In this document: positions 29,402 to 39,913 of the stretch, piece by piece
How the letters are laid out: the number at the start of each line of letters is the position of its first letter
Position numbering within the stretch: the first letter of the stretch is position 1
DNA from: Agrobacterium vitis
GTDB taxonomy: Bacteria > Pseudomonadota > Alphaproteobacteria > Rhizobiales > Rhizobiaceae
Length of the DNA stretch: 64,000 bases
Assembly (NCBI RefSeq): GCF_013426735.1
Contig: NZ_AP023272.1
Location: forward strand, 728,501 to 792,500
Direction of reading: 5' to 3'
Translations under genes and position numbers: made by a program
Notes under the pieces: model-generated
What the model was told of the DNA's origin: nothing
What the model saw: only the letters and a program-made list of their open reading frames with translations
Databases searched by the model: none

Positions 29402-31057
29402 ATGTTTCTACCTGCCGGCGCTTCCTATGAGGCTCTCTGTCATGCGTTTTCCTGGTCCATACCAGCTCAGTTCAACATGGGACGGGCGGTTTGTGACGAG
29501 TGGGCAGCCCGCGAACCGGACCGGGTCTGCCTTGAGCATTTTTCACCTGACGGTGAGCATCGAACCTTAACCTATGGGGCGCTGGCTGCACGATCCAACG
29601 CATTCGCGGATGCCCTGAGCCAGCTCGGCATTGGTCCTGGGGAGCGGGTTGCTTTGCTCCTGCCGCAGGGGTTTGAGACAGTCATCGCCCATGTGGCGAT
29701 TTACAAGCTTGGGGCGATCGCCCTGCCGTTGGCGTTGCTGTTTGGTGCCGATGCATTGGAATACCGGCTGAAGACGGCGGGTGCCTGCGCGGTCGTCACC
29801 AATGATTTCGGTCTGTCGCGGCTGGAGCCTATCCGGGCCAGCCTGCCGGACCTTCGGGAGGTTATTTCCATTGGCACGCCTTCTCCCGGCGTCCTGTCCT
29901 TTGAAACTCTATGGCAGAGCGGTTCCGCATCTTTTGAGGGGCCACAGACCGGGCCAGACGATCCAGCACTGATGATCTTCACCTCTGGCACGACCGGTGC
30001 GCCGAAGGGCGCTCTGCATGGACACCGGGTGCTTGCCGGTCACATTCCAGGCTTCCAGCTTGCCCATGACGGTCTACCACAGCCGGGGGACAGGATCTGG
30101 ACGCCTTCGGACTGGGCTTGGGCTGGCGGGCTTTTGAATGTGCTGATGCCAGCCCTGATGCTGGGCGTTCCGGTCGTGTCGTCGCCTGCCCAGAAATTCG
30201 ATCCGGCCATGGCCTTTCGCATTATGGCGGAGATGAAGGTGCGCAATGCTTTCATTCCGCCCACCGCCTTGCGGCTGCTCAAAACGGTGAACAATCCGCG
30301 CCAGCATTATGATCTTGTGCTGCGTTCCATTGGTTCGGCAGGGGAATCGCTGGGGCGGGAAACCTATCAATGGGTCAAGACGGCGCTCGGTATCACGCCC
30401 AATGAATTCTATGGGCAGACCGAATGCAATTTTGTGCTGTCATCGGCAGCCGGTCTGGGCGTCAGCAAGGCAGGCGCCATTGGCAAGCCAGTACCGGGCC
30501 ACCGCGTGGCAATTATCGATGACAAAGGTAGGGAACTGCCAGTCGGCAAGGTCGGACAGGTGGCGATTGCCCGGCCCGATCCGGTGATGTTCCTGGAATA
30601 TTGGAATGATCCGCAGGCGACCCGCCAGAAATTCATTGGTGACTGGATGCTGACCGGTGATCTCGGACGCCAGGATTGCGAGGGCTATGTGGAGTTTTTC
30701 GGTCGCGACGACGATGTGATCACCTCATCCGGCTACCGGATCGGCCCGGCGGAAATCGAGGATTGTCTGGTTGGTCATCCGGCTGTGCGCCTGGCGGCGG
30801 CGGTCGGCAAGCCCGATCCGGTGCGAACTGAAATCGTCAAGGCCTATGTGGTGCTCGCGCCGGGTTTTCAGGCTGGACCGGCCTTGGCCCGTGACATTGC
30901 CGATTGGGTCAAGCAGCGGCTGTCCATGCACGAATATCCGCGTGAAGTGGAGTTTATCGCCGATATGCCGCTGACCACCAGCGGCAAGGTGATCCGCCGT
31001 CTGCTGCGTGAGCGCGATGAACCGCAACAGGCACAGCCGGGCGTGATGACCGGCTGA
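29402..31057 (+). CDS. Acyl-CoA synthetase (AMP-forming)
   Basis: An ANL-superfamily ligase of 551 residues that activates a carboxylic acid with ATP and CoA. The P-loop A3 motif is FTSGTTGAPKGAL (about residues 190-202); A5 is NEFYGQTECN, A8 is DVITSSGYRIGPAEIE with the hinge, and the catalytic Lys of A10 is in LPLTTSGKVIRR-like sequence. It is most like medium-chain or acetyl-type synthetases of the AcsM/ACSM group (TPSDWAWAGGLLN, LRSIGSAGESLG). The ATG at 29402 (MFLPAGAS) follows AGGA; a GTG at 29360 would add 14 unrelated residues. It stands alone on the plus strand; the real substrate is unknown. Confidence 0.9.
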   Translation: MFLPAGASYEALCHAFSWSIPAQFNMGRAVCDEWAAREPDRVCLEHFSPDGEHRTLTYGALAARSNAFADALSQLGIGPGERVALLLPQGFETVIAHVAIYKLGAIALPLALLFGADALEYRLKTAGACAVVTNDFGLSRLEPIRASLPDLREVISIGTPSPGVLSFETLWQSGSASFEGPQTGPDDPALMIFTSGTTGAPKGALHGHRVLAGHIPGFQLAHDGLPQPGDRIWTPSDWAWAGGLLNVLMPALMLGVPVVSSPAQKFDPAMAFRIMAEMKVRNAFIPPTALRLLKTVNNPRQHYDLVLRSIGSAGESLGRETYQWVKTALGITPNEFYGQTECNFVLSSAAGLGVSKAGAIGKPVPGHRVAIIDDKGRELPVGKVGQVAIARPDPVMFLEYWNDPQATRQKFIGDWMLTGDLGRQDCEGYVEFFGRDDDVITSSGYRIGPAEIEDCLVGHPAVRLAAAVGKPDPVRTEIVKAYVVLAPGFQAGPALARDIADWVKQRLSMHEYPREVEFIADMPLTTSGKVIRRLLRERDEPQQAQPGVMTG

Positions 31058-31086
31058 TATCTCGTTCAGTTCTAATTTCGCAATGA

Positions 31087-32370
31087 TCAGCTGTCTTTTT
31101 GCCGTCTGCCCAGCACTTTGTCGCGCAGGATGCGGGCGATATTGCGGGTGTTGCGATAGAGATGCAATTGCGCCGCCACTTGGCGGACATCGCGGTCGGC
31201 ATTGCGCTTCAGGCCGATGACCATGGTTCCCATCTCTTCCCGCTCCCGCCAGAGCCGGCTCATGACCGGATGATCGGGTACGGCGCAGGAATCGGTGCGC
31301 AGAATATTGGCATCGTCCAGATGCCATTCCGTCAATCGAGCCACCAGAAGCTTGCCGGGCGAATAGCGGGCATAGCGCTCATCATAGGCAGTCTTCCACG
31401 TATAGGCTTCGGCACCCATAATGAAGACAACCATGGAGGCAATGGCCTTTCCATCGAGATCGAGCGTATGGATGCGGACCGAATCGCACTCGGCCAAATT
31501 GGTCATCGCCTCGCGGGCAAAGGCGGCTCGCAGCCGGTCCATGACTAGGGCGCTGCGCTTGCGGCCTTTCCAGCCACTGGCTTCAAGCGCCAGGAATTCC
31601 TCCATGCGCAGATGGAGATCCTGCGGCTGGCGGGCGACAGAATAGGTCAATTCACCCTGTTGTCCCAGCAGGCGCATCTGCCGGCGCATGTCGCGCCAAT
31701 GGGACTTGCCGATGGCCTGGCTTAGATAGGTTTCTCCATCCTCCAGGCTCTCGAGCATTGGGCGCTGGTAGGGATTTGTCACGGTCAGTGGCAGGTCACG
31801 GCTGATCGCCACGGCCCGCAGCAGTTTTGTGACCGGCCCATCGATTCGCAGATCTGGCAGGACGAGAACGGAGGGCAATTTGGCTTTGGGATCGCTCAGT
31901 CCCTCGAAAAGGTTGTCCAGCGTTTCCACCGCATCCTCCGCATCCACCAGCGGCGTGCCAAGCGGGCCGAAGGGGTTGGACCAGACGCGAACAATGGACG
32001 GACCGACTGCAAAGCCTGGTTTTTCCACCGAAAAAGGCATCAGCAACCGGATCCGGCTGCGACCCTGCCGCTCGTCGCGGATCAGTGCCATGCGCACTTC
32101 ACGCTCGTCCAGGCGGGGGATGGCGGGGGCCAAAAAGCGGGCCGAGAAGAAGACATTCTGCTCCAGCGCCCGGTTGGTCAGGTAGTCCATTTCCTGTTCA
32201 AGGTCGTAGCTGGTCTGGCGTGGATAGAGCCAAAGATCGCGGCCAGGGCGTCCCACGGCAATCTGGCCATCGGCGGGCGGACGATTGACCGGCGCAGACA
32301 CGGTATGCAGAACCGGGCGCTCGGTGCTCGTTTCCCGGCTGGTATCGTCGGTCACCGGTAGTGTGTTCAT
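31087..32370 (-). CDS. CelD/BioF2-like GNAT acetyltransferase
   Basis: A 427-residue protein of the CelD/BcsL group with a C-terminal Acetyltransf_6 (BioF2-like) domain: KSHWRDMRRQMRLLGQQGELTYSVAR, LALEASGWKGRKRSAL, IASMVVFIMGAEAYTWKTAYDERYARYSPGKLL are the usual landmarks. The 80-residue N-terminus is less conserved. Members sit in polysaccharide clusters and probably add acyl groups to a saccharide or lipid-linked intermediate. It lies 20 bp downstream of a Wzx-like flippase on the same strand, supporting a role in envelope polysaccharide. The exact reaction is unknown. Confidence 0.85.
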   Translation of the reverse strand: MNTLPVTDDTSRETSTERPVLHTVSAPVNRPPADGQIAVGRPGRDLWLYPRQTSYDLEQEMDYLTNRALEQNVFFSARFLAPAIPRLDEREVRMALIRDERQGRSRIRLLMPFSVEKPGFAVGPSIVRVWSNPFGPLGTPLVDAEDAVETLDNLFEGLSDPKAKLPSVLVLPDLRIDGPVTKLLRAVAISRDLPLTVTNPYQRPMLESLEDGETYLSQAIGKSHWRDMRRQMRLLGQQGELTYSVARQPQDLHLRMEEFLALEASGWKGRKRSALVMDRLRAAFAREAMTNLAECDSVRIHTLDLDGKAIASMVVFIMGAEAYTWKTAYDERYARYSPGKLLVARLTEWHLDDANILRTDSCAVPDHPVMSRLWREREEMGTMVIGLKRNADRDVRQVAAQLHLYRNTRNIARILRDKVLGRRQKDS

Positions 32371-32390
32371 ATCCTACAACCTGGTTCGCT

Positions 32391-33794
32391 TCATGCGGGC
32401 CTGTCTTGCTTCATGCGAGACAATGGGTCGGCAAATGCAAATAAGACAATGCCAAGCGCGTAGCGCACGGCAATGTGTAACAAGATCGCTTCCACCAACA
32501 TCGCCGAGGCGGCAGCCGTTGCCGCGCCGGTGAGGCCATAAAGCGGAATGAGAGTCACATTCAGCCCGATATTAGATGCTAAAGCAATCACATATAGGAG
32601 CACACACAATTTTTGTCGCCCGGCCATGGTCAAGAGCATCTCCCCGGGGCCGATCAGCGCCTTGGTCAGGGCGCCGGCAAACAGAATGGCCATCAATGGA
32701 TAGCCTGCCGTGAAATTCGGGCCGAACAGACCAAGCAGCACTTCGCCAGCCGCCAGCACCAGAAGACCGATGATCAGCGACGGCCAGAAACACCAGCGGG
32801 CCATTCTGCCGGCAAATAAGGCCAGCGGTCTGATATCGTCTTCGTTCATCAGCGCTGAAAAACGTGGTCCGGCCGCGGCCTTGACCGCGAAATAGACGAA
32901 TTGCACCAGGGCCATGGTTTTCGCCGCAGCAAAATAGATCCCGACCTGGTCGGGTGGCAGATAAAGCCCGACCACCATGACGTCGGAATTGGTCAGCAGA
33001 AACAGAAAGCCCTCGATCAGGAAAATCGGGATGGCAACGCGAAACCAGACCATGAAATCGATCCGCCGAGGCCCCCGTAGATATTTGCGCCGCAGACGCC
33101 AGTGAATGGTGGCGAACTGGCTGAGTGTCGTGACATAGGTGGCGGCAAGGGCCGCCTGCATGGCGGTGGTGGCGGTGCGCGGCGCCCCCAGCATGACGGG
33201 CAGCAGCATGAAGACCAGGATCAGCACGGGTCTGACAATGTAGGTGGGGCTGAGGGCTGCAACAGGCCAGCTATTGGCGCGCGCTGTCCCGTCGAGCACG
33301 TCGCCCAGCGCAATCATCGGCAGTGCGAACAGGCCGAGAAACAGCGGTGTCAGGTAGTAACCGGCAATCCGATCTCCGAAAAAATTCAACAGGATAAGAC
33401 CGGTTGCAGTCAGACAGCTGGCGAGGCCAAGAGCGAAGATCCGGATGGTAACGGTGATGCCACGGATTTCAGGAATTTCATCTCTTGCGTGATATTGCGG
33501 CAGAAAGCGGATGACGGTCGAATGAAAGCCCAGGCAGGAGAGATTGCCGAACAGCACGACCAGCACCCAGACGAAAACGAAAATACCATATTCGAAATCG
33601 CCCATCAGCCGGGCCTGGACGATCTGCGAGAAAAAGGCAATCGCTGCGCTGACGATGCGAATGGCAAAGGCAATCAGCGCCATGCGCTGGGCGCGGGCCA
33701 CATCGTCTTGAGCGGACAAAGCGGTGACGATCCTGCGCAGCGGGCCATGCAGCCGGGCTGGCAGGAGATGTTCCACCCTCTGGATAACCGCCAT
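32391..33794 (-). CDS. Polysaccharide (Wzx-like) flippase
   Basis: A 467-residue membrane protein with 12-14 predicted helices, of the polysaccharide-transporter part of the MOP superfamily. Marks are the N-terminal IAFAIRIVSAAIAFFSQIVQARLMGDFEYGIFV-type first helices, the helix FLIEGFLFLLTNSDVMVVGLYLPPDQVGIYFAA and the C-terminal GLTGAATAAASAMLVEAILLHIAV. Such proteins flip undecaprenyl-linked sugar units across the inner membrane. The start at 33794 (MAVIQRVEHLLPARLHG) is preferred over the upstream frame. No glycosyltransferase is adjacent, so the substrate is not evident; the paired acetyltransferase downstream suggests a two-gene envelope unit. Confidence 0.85.
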   Translation of the reverse strand: MAVIQRVEHLLPARLHGPLRRIVTALSAQDDVARAQRMALIAFAIRIVSAAIAFFSQIVQARLMGDFEYGIFVFVWVLVVLFGNLSCLGFHSTVIRFLPQYHARDEIPEIRGITVTIRIFALGLASCLTATGLILLNFFGDRIAGYYLTPLFLGLFALPMIALGDVLDGTARANSWPVAALSPTYIVRPVLILVFMLLPVMLGAPRTATTAMQAALAATYVTTLSQFATIHWRLRRKYLRGPRRIDFMVWFRVAIPIFLIEGFLFLLTNSDVMVVGLYLPPDQVGIYFAAAKTMALVQFVYFAVKAAAGPRFSALMNEDDIRPLALFAGRMARWCFWPSLIIGLLVLAAGEVLLGLFGPNFTAGYPLMAILFAGALTKALIGPGEMLLTMAGRQKLCVLLYVIALASNIGLNVTLIPLYGLTGAATAAASAMLVEAILLHIAVRYALGIVLFAFADPLSRMKQDRPA

Positions 33795-33903
33795 GATAAA
33801 CACGCAACACTCACAGGCACATATGCGACAGGGCATTCAGTCTTGGCAGCTTAGGGTTAACAAAAGCCTGCCCGTCAGTGTTTGAATAGCCTATGCCTGT
33901 GAG

Positions 33904-33934
33904 AAATCGGCCAACCCATCCGGCTGGCCGATTT
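33904..33934 (-). terminator. Hairpin terminator of secA
   Basis: AAATCGGCCA (33904-33913) pairs with TGGCCGATTT (33925-33934) in a 10-bp stem with an 11-base loop, starting 9 bp past the secA stop codon. The minus-strand tail is ATTTCTC, partly U-rich. Confidence 0.7.
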
Positions 33935-33942
33935 TGATTGTC

Positions 33943-36642
33943 TTACGCCAGCAGGGCGCCGTGGCAGTGCTTGAAGCGCTTGCCGGAGCCGCAAGGACAC
34001 ATTTCATTGCGTCCAACCTTGCCCCAGGTCGAGGGATCGGCGGGATTGCGGTTCTCAGGGGCGACGATGCCATCGGTGGCGGCAAACTCATCCTGGCCGG
34101 TCTGCGGATCTTCGTGGTGACCATGCATGATCGGCAGGGTCGGCTCCGGGGGTGCTTCACGGACGATTTCCACCCGCATCATCTGGGCGGTCACGCCTTC
34201 CCGCATATTGGCCAGCAGCGCCTGGAACAGTTCGAACGCTTCCGCCTTGTATTCCTGCAAGGGATCGCGCTGGGCATAGCCACGGAAACCTACGACCGAA
34301 CGCAAGTGGTCGAGGTTGACGATATGCTCGCGCCACAGGTTATCGATGGTCTGCAACAACACGGAACGCTCGATATAGGCCATGATTTCCGGGCCGAAGC
34401 GCTCGGTCTTCTCAGCCATCACTTCGTCGGCGGCTTTCTTGACCCGTTCGACGATATCGTCTTCAGCAATGCCTTCTTCCTGCGCCCAATCTTCGATAGG
34501 AAGGTCGAGGTTGAGGATTCCGGTCATTGCCGTCTTCAGTCCAGCCACATCCCATTGTTCGGCATAGGCCTTTTCCGGGATATGGGTGCGCACGATGGTG
34601 TCGATCAGTTCGTGGCGCATGTCGTCGATGGTTTCGGTCAGGTCTTCGGCATCCATCAGCTCGACGCGCTGCTCGAAAATCACCTTGCGCTGGTCATTCA
34701 GCACGTCGTCATATTTCAACAGGTTCTTGCGGATGTCGAAATTGCGCGCCTCGACCTTTTTCTGGGCGCGTTCAAGCGCCTTGTTGATCCAGGGATGGAC
34801 GATGGCTTCGCCTTCCTTCAGGCCCAGCTTCTGAAGCATGCTGTCCATGCGGTCGGAACCGAAAATCCGCATCAGGTCGTCTTGAAGCGACAGGTAGAAT
34901 TTCGAGCGGCCCGGGTCGCCCTGACGGCCGGAACGGCCACGCAGCTGGTTATCGATGCGCCGGCTTTCATGGCGCTCGGTGGCGATCACGTAGAGGCCAC
35001 CAGCGGCCAGCGCCTTTTCCTTCAAGGCTTTGACTTCCTCGCGGATCGCCTGTTCCTTGGCGTCGCGCTCGGGGCCAGGCTCCATGCCTTCCAGATCGCG
35101 CTCAAGCCGCATGTCGATATTGCCGCCAAGCTGAATGTCGGTACCGCGACCGGCCATGTTGGTGGCGATGGTGACGGCACCCGGCACACCAGCCTGGGAA
35201 ACGATATAGGCTTCCTGCTCGTGGTAGCGGGCATTCAGCACGCTGAAATCGGTAAATCCGCTCTGGCGCAGCATGGTGGCGAGCAGTTCGGACTTTTCAA
35301 TCGACGTTGTCCCGACCAAGACCGGCTGATTGCGGGATGCGGAGGCCTTGATTTCCTCGATGATTGCCTTGAACTTTTCCTCAAAGGTCCGGTAGACCTC
35401 ATCATCCTCGTCGATACGCAGGATCGGCAGGTTGGTCGGCACTTCGATGACGCTGAGGCCATAGATATCCTGGAATTCCTCGGCTTCGGTATTGGCCGTA
35501 CCAGTCATCCCGGCAAGCTTGGAATACATCCGGAAATAATTCTGGAAGGTAATCGAGGCCAGGGTCTGGTTTTCCGGCTGGATCGTTACCTTTTCCTTGG
35601 CTTCCAGCGCCTGGTGCTGGCCTTCCGAATAACGGCGGCCCGGCATCATGCGACCGGTGAACTCGTCGATAATGACGATTTCGTCATTGCGAACGATATA
35701 GTCCTTGTCGCGCTGGAACAGCTTGTGGGCCTTCAGCGCATTGTTGATATGATGGACGATGGCGACATTTTCGACGTCATACAGCGAAACGCCTTTGAGC
35801 AGGCCAGCGTCTTTCAGCAGGTTTTCCAGCTTTTCGGTGCCGACTTCGGAGAAATTGGCCGATTTCTGCTTTTCATCGATCTCGTAGTCTTCGGCGCTCA
35901 GCATCGGAATGAAGGCATCGATGGTGGTGTAGAGATCGGAACGGTCGTCGAGCGGTCCGGAAATGATCAGCGGCGTGCGCGCCTCATCGACCAGGATTGA
36001 GTCCACTTCGTCGACGATTGCGTAATTATGGCCGCGCTGCACCATCTGGCCGCGCTCATATTTCATGTTGTCGCGCAGGTAGTCGAACCCAAGCTCGTTA
36101 TTGGTGGCATAGGTGATGTCGCAGGCATAGGCCTCGCGGCGCTCATCGTCGTTCATGCCATGCACGATGACACCGGTGGTCAGGCCGAGAAAGCTGTAGA
36201 GCTTGGCCATGATGGCGGCGTCGCGGCTGGCGAGATAATCATTGACCGTCACCACATGCACGCCCTTGCCGGACAATGCGTTGAGATAAACAGCGAGCGT
36301 TGCCACCAGCGTCTTGCCTTCGCCGGTCTTCATTTCGGCAATGGCGTTTTCGTGCAGGATCATGCCGCCGATCAGCTGCACATCGAAAGGCCGCATGCCG
36401 AGCGCCCGGCGCGATGCTTCGCGCGCCACGGCGAAGGCCGGGATCAGGATGTCGTCGAGCGTCTTGCCCTTGGCAAGCTCACCCTTGAATTCCTCGGTCT
36501 TTGCGGCCAGCTCGGCATCACTCAATGCCTTTATGCTGTCCTCCAACGCGTTGATGGCGGCCACGCGAGGCTTATTCCCCCGGATGCGGCGTTCATTCGA
36601 GGAGCCGAAAATTTTGCGGGCGATCCCACCAAGACTGACCAT
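33943..36642 (-). CDS. secA: Preprotein translocase ATPase SecA
   Basis: Motor of the Sec pathway, driving preproteins through SecYEG. The 899-residue protein has the N-terminal [14 protein letters not shown] start, Walker A KTGEGKT near residue 105, [19 protein letters not shown] (Walker B and DEAD), the PPXD and HSD/HWD regions with [17 protein letters not shown], and a C-terminal zinc finger [14 protein letters not shown] (three Cys, one His) that binds SecB. I chose the second ATG, at 36642, because GAAAGGA is eight bases before it; the ATG at 36648 is only two bases from that site. It ends at a hairpin terminator. Confidence 0.97.
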   Translation of the reverse strand: MVSLGGIARKIFGSSNERRIRGNKPRVAAINALEDSIKALSDAELAAKTEEFKGELAKGKTLDDILIPAFAVAREASRRALGMRPFDVQLIGGMILHENAIAEMKTGEGKTLVATLAVYLNALSGKGVHVVTVNDYLASRDAAIMAKLYSFLGLTTGVIVHGMNDDERREAYACDITYATNNELGFDYLRDNMKYERGQMVQRGHNYAIVDEVDSILVDEARTPLIISGPLDDRSDLYTTIDAFIPMLSAEDYEIDEKQKSANFSEVGTEKLENLLKDAGLLKGVSLYDVENVAIVHHINNALKAHKLFQRDKDYIVRNDEIVIIDEFTGRMMPGRRYSEGQHQALEAKEKVTIQPENQTLASITFQNYFRMYSKLAGMTGTANTEAEEFQDIYGLSVIEVPTNLPILRIDEDDEVYRTFEEKFKAIIEEIKASASRNQPVLVGTTSIEKSELLATMLRQSGFTDFSVLNARYHEQEAYIVSQAGVPGAVTIATNMAGRGTDIQLGGNIDMRLERDLEGMEPGPERDAKEQAIREEVKALKEKALAAGGLYVIATERHESRRIDNQLRGRSGRQGDPGRSKFYLSLQDDLMRIFGSDRMDSMLQKLGLKEGEAIVHPWINKALERAQKKVEARNFDIRKNLLKYDDVLNDQRKVIFEQRVELMDAEDLTETIDDMRHELIDTIVRTHIPEKAYAEQWDVAGLKTAMTGILNLDLPIEDWAQEEGIAEDDIVERVKKAADEVMAEKTERFGPEIMAYIERSVLLQTIDNLWREHIVNLDHLRSVVGFRGYAQRDPLQEYKAEAFELFQALLANMREGVTAQMMRVEIVREAPPEPTLPIMHGHHEDPQTGQDEFAATDGIVAPENRNPADPSTWGKVGRNEMCPCGSGKRFKHCHGALLA

Positions 36643-36904
36643 GTCCATGGTCCTTTCTGAATTCCGTCACGAGGTTGAAACCGAAGCCCCGGGTCTACTC
36701 CCGGTCGCTCACGGCCACATGACAGTGGAGATTGGCGTACCGCCTCCGGAAACTGCTCTGGACGCGGAGTTGCGTGACAGATAAGAGGGGGGTCGAATTA
36801 TGTCAACGGGACAGCATGCACCACAAGTGCCACAATCGCGTGGTTTAGGGTGTTTTCGACCCGATTGACAGTCGCAATCGGCCTCTTTACCGAAGGGTTA
36901 TTAT

Positions 36905-37780
36905 ATGCTGCGTTCTCACAAACTCGTCCTGGCGGCCTGTGCCGCCCTTGTGGCGCTGTCTTCCTACGCCCATGCCGACGATGCTGTCGTCGCCAAGGTC
37001 GGCACTCTGGAAATCCACCAGTCCGAGCTGGATCTGGCCATTGCCAACCTCGATCCCCAGTTTGCCCAGATGCCGGACGACCAGAAAAAGGTTGCTGCGC
37101 TGTCCGGTGCCATCGATGTCAAGCTGCTAGCTGGCAGCGCCATCGGCGAAAAAATGCAGGACGATCCGGCCTACAAGCAGCGCATGGCTTTCATTGCCGA
37201 CCGCGAACTCCACAATGCCTATTTCAAGAAGCATGTCGTGGACGTGACGACCGATGAGGAAGTCAAGGCGCGCTATGAGAAGGAAATTGCTGCTCTGCCG
37301 AAGGAGCAGGAAATTCACGCCCGTCACATTCTGGTGAAGACCGAGGATGAAGCCAAGGATGTGATCAAGCAGCTGGATGGCGGCAAGGATTTTGCTGAGC
37401 TTGCCAAGGAAAAATCGACCGATTCCAGCGGATCGGACGGCGGTGATCTCGGTTTCTTCTCCAAGGGCCGTATGGTGCCTGAATTCGAAGAAGCTGCCTT
37501 TGCGCTCAAGCCCGGCACCTATACCAAGACCCCGGTGAAGAGCCAGTTCGGCTTCCACGTCATCAAGGTCGAAGAGATCCGTGATGCGGCTCCGCCGAAA
37601 TTCGAAGATGTGCAGCAGCAGGTTCGCCAGCTGGTGATGCGCGACAAGTATCTGGCCCTGCTGGAAAAGGCCAGGACCTCTGAAAAGGTTGAGATCGTCG
37701 ATCCGGCTCTGAAGAAGGGCTATGAGGATATCAGCAAGCAGCAGGCCGATCCGGACGCTGCCGCCGCGCCGAAGCCATAA
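36905..37780 (+). CDS. Parvulin-type peptidyl-prolyl isomerase, periplasmic
   Basis: A 291-residue exported foldase. A cleavable signal peptide (about residues 1-24, ending SYAHA) is followed by a SurA/PrsA-like N-terminal region and a rotamase (PPIC) domain at about 130-225: EIHARHILVKTEDEAK, GKDFAELAKEKSTDSSGSDGGDLGFFSKGRMVPEFEEAAFAL and FGFHVIKVEEIRDA. The C-terminal tail is Ala/Pro/Asp rich. It helps fold secreted and outer-membrane proteins. It starts 262 bp from the secA start, on the other strand, so export motor and export chaperone are neighbours. It ends at a strong terminator. Confidence 0.92.
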   Translation: MLRSHKLVLAACAALVALSSYAHADDAVVAKVGTLEIHQSELDLAIANLDPQFAQMPDDQKKVAALSGAIDVKLLAGSAIGEKMQDDPAYKQRMAFIADRELHNAYFKKHVVDVTTDEEVKARYEKEIAALPKEQEIHARHILVKTEDEAKDVIKQLDGGKDFAELAKEKSTDSSGSDGGDLGFFSKGRMVPEFEEAAFALKPGTYTKTPVKSQFGFHVIKVEEIRDAAPPKFEDVQQQVRQLVMRDKYLALLEKARTSEKVEIVDPALKKGYEDISKQQADPDAAAAPKP

Positions 37781-37793
37781 GCAAGCGCTCATT

Positions 37794-37836
37794 CCGCCGC
37801 ATCGCGCATAGGACGCGATGCGGCGGTTTCCTTTTG
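37794..37836 (+). terminator. Rho-independent terminator after the PPIase gene
   Basis: CCGCCGCATCGCG (37794-37806) pairs perfectly with CGCGATGCGGCGG (37814-37826), a 13-bp stem with a 7-base loop, followed by TTTCCTTTTG. It lies only about 40 bp before the argJ start, so argJ must have its own promoter overlapping or after the stem, or depend on read-through. Confidence 0.85.
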
Positions 37837-37868
37837 TCGTTTCGTCTTTTCCGGGGCCGTTTCCAGCT

Positions 37869-39110
37869 ATGTCAGCCAGTGTTTCTCCTCTCGCGCCAAA
37901 GAGTTTTGCCGAAATGCCCGCGATCCGGGGCGTCTCCATGGCAACAGCTGCGGCGGGCATCAAATACAAGAACCGTACCGATGTGCTGTTGATGGTGTTC
38001 GATCGCCCAGCCAGCGTTGCGGGCGTGTTTACCCGGTCCAAATGCCCATCCGCACCGGTGGATTTCTGCCGGAAAAACCTGGCCCATGGCGTGGCGCGTG
38101 GCGTGGTGGTCAATTCCGGCAATGCCAATGCGTTTACCGGCACCAAGGGCCGGGCCGCGACCGAGTTGACGGCCAAATCGGCGGCATCGGCGCTCAACTG
38201 CGGTGAAGATGAAATTTATCTGGCCTCGACCGGCGTGATCGGCGAACCACTGGATGCAACGAAATTTGCCGGCGTGCTTGATGACATGGCCCGTGACGCC
38301 AAGGGCGATTTCTGGCTGGAAGCCGCCAAGGCGATCATGACCACGGATACCTATCCGAAGGTTGCGACCCGCAGCACTGAGATCGGCGGCGTCACGGTCA
38401 CCATCAATGGCATTGCCAAGGGTGCTGGCATGATCGCGCCTGACATGGCGACCATGTTGTCCTTCGTCGTCACCGATGCCGATATCGCACCGGCTGCCTT
38501 GCAGGCGTTGTTGTCGGCGGGTGTCGGTCCAAGCTTTAATTCTGTGACGGTCGATAGTGACACCTCGACCTCCGATACATTGATGCTGTTTGCGACCGGA
38601 GCTGCGGCCAGTGACGGCCAGCAGCGCGTCGAGACTACTGACGATGCCCGTCTGGAAGGTTTCCGGGCTGCACTCAACGATCTCCTCAAGGATCTGGCCT
38701 TGCAGGTGGTGCGGGATGGCGAAGGTGCGCGCAAGATGGTGGAAGTCACCGTCAAGGGCGCTGAAAGCGACGCGGCTGCCAAGGTGATTGCCCTTTCGAT
38801 TGCCAATTCGCCATTGGTGAAGACGGCAGTTGCTGGCGAAGACGCCAATTGGGGCCGCGTGGTCATGGCTGTCGGCAAGGCTGGCGAGCTGGCCGACCGG
38901 GATCGTCTGGCGATCTGGTTCGGTGACGTGCGCGTTGCTGTTAACGGTGAGCGTGATCCGGATTATTCGGAAGCCGCAGCCACAGCCGTGATGCAGGGCG
39001 AAGACATTCCGGTCACGGTTGAGCTCGGGCTTGGGTCGGGGACAGCCACGGTCTGGACCTGCGATCTCACCAAGGAATATGTGGCCATCAACGGGGATTA
39101 TCGGAGCTGA
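37869..39110 (+). CDS. argJ: Glutamate N-acetyltransferase / amino-acid acetyltransferase ArgJ
   Basis: Bifunctional enzyme of the arginine pathway: moves acetyl from N-acetylornithine to glutamate and can also use acetyl-CoA to make N-acetylglutamate. The 413-residue length is usual. Autocleavage occurs at the Ala-Thr bond of [10 protein letters not shown]195 becomes the nucleophile at the new beta-chain N-terminus. Also visible are [11 protein letters not shown] (oxyanion region) and [11 protein letters not shown]. The ATG at 37869 gives [11 protein letters not shown]; the earlier in-frame ATG at 37818 overlaps the terminator. The stop overlaps the start of the next gene (TGATG), so translation is coupled. 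Confidence 0.95.
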   Translation: MSASVSPLAPKSFAEMPAIRGVSMATAAAGIKYKNRTDVLLMVFDRPASVAGVFTRSKCPSAPVDFCRKNLAHGVARGVVVNSGNANAFTGTKGRAATELTAKSAASALNCGEDEIYLASTGVIGEPLDATKFAGVLDDMARDAKGDFWLEAAKAIMTTDTYPKVATRSTEIGGVTVTINGIAKGAGMIAPDMATMLSFVVTDADIAPAALQALLSAGVGPSFNSVTVDSDTSTSDTLMLFATGAAASDGQQRVETTDDARLEGFRAALNDLLKDLALQVVRDGEGARKMVEVTVKGAESDAAAKVIALSIANSPLVKTAVAGEDANWGRVVMAVGKAGELADRDRLAIWFGDVRVAVNGERDPDYSEAAATAVMQGEDIPVTVELGLGSGTATVWTCDLTKEYVAINGDYRS

Positions 39111-39913
39111 TGGCGGTGGATCAGTCACCACGCGCGCCAAACCTGCCGCAGGTCCGCAGGCTGGAAGCCGTCAGCTTTCGCGCCTGGCCCGCGGCCTCGG
39201 TTCAGTATGACGGCAGCTGGCAGGTCCGGCTGACGGGCGGTCATCCGTCGAAGCGGGTCAATTGCGTGGTGGCGCTGGACCGCTCCGATATCCGTGATAT
39301 CCGTCTGCGGTTGGAAAAGGCAGAGCGCAAATTCGAATCCTACGGTCGGCCCATGGTGTTTCGAGAAACGCCGTTGGCGCCGCCGCAAGTGATCGATGTG
39401 CTGCGTGAGGATGGTTGGACCCGCTTCGCCGAAAGCCTTGTCATGGCGCTCGATCTGGCGGAGCTTTGCGATCTCGATGTGATGGATCACCTGCCGACCC
39501 AGGATATCGGTCGTTTCGTTGACGCCAGTCTGGCGCTGCGCAATGAGGATGCCGCGTCGAAGCCAGCGCTTGCCGAATTGATCAGCAATATCAAACCGCC
39601 GCTTGGCCTGTTTCTGATCGAGGTGCCTGACAATGGTCCGGTGGCGGCCGCCATTTGCGTGCAAGACAATGATCTGGCCGGACTGTTGCAGCTTGCCGTG
39701 GGGGAAGCCCATCGCGGCAAGGGAACCGGCCTCGAACTGACCTATGCGGCCCTGCGCTGGGCGCGGATAAGGGGAGCGAAGAGTGCCTGGCTTCAGGTGC
39801 AGGCCGATAACGGTCCGGCTCTTTCGCTTTACGAAAAGCTCGGCTTCAAGGAAGCCTATCGCTATTGCTACTGGCGTCACGAAACCGCTGCCAAGGCTGA
39901 GGGCGAAGAATGA
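39110..39913 (+). CDS. GNAT family N-acetyltransferase
   Basis: A 267-residue protein with a C-terminal GNAT domain: LLQLAVGEAHRGKGTGLELTYAALRWA (acetyl-CoA-binding motif A, RGKGTG), then GAKSAWLQVQADNGPALSLYEKLGFKEAYRYCYW (motif B, with the usual NxxAxxLYxKxGF). The N-terminal 130 residues have the layout of a degenerate second GNAT fold. The start overlaps the stop of argJ by one base and the stop overlaps mutT by four, making argJ-GNAT-mutT a tightly coupled operon. The substrate is unknown. Confidence 0.88.
   Translation: MAVDQSPRAPNLPQVRRLEAVSFRAWPAASVQYDGSWQVRLTGGHPSKRVNCVVALDRSDIRDIRLRLEKAERKFESYGRPMVFRETPLAPPQVIDVLREDGWTRFAESLVMALDLAELCDLDVMDHLPTQDIGRFVDASLALRNEDAASKPALAELISNIKPPLGLFLIEVPDNGPVAAAICVQDNDLAGLLQLAVGEAHRGKGTGLELTYAALRWARIRGAKSAWLQVQADNGPALSLYEKLGFKEAYRYCYWRHETAAKAEGEE

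Noticed and set aside
33934..36000. A 688-codon plus-strand frame antisense to secA
   Set aside because: Its length follows from the codon bias of secA on the other strand; no domain or ribosome-binding site.
36865..36870. TTGACA upstream of the PPIase gene as a -35 box
   Set aside because: There is no acceptable -10 element at the usual spacing, so I do not call a promoter.
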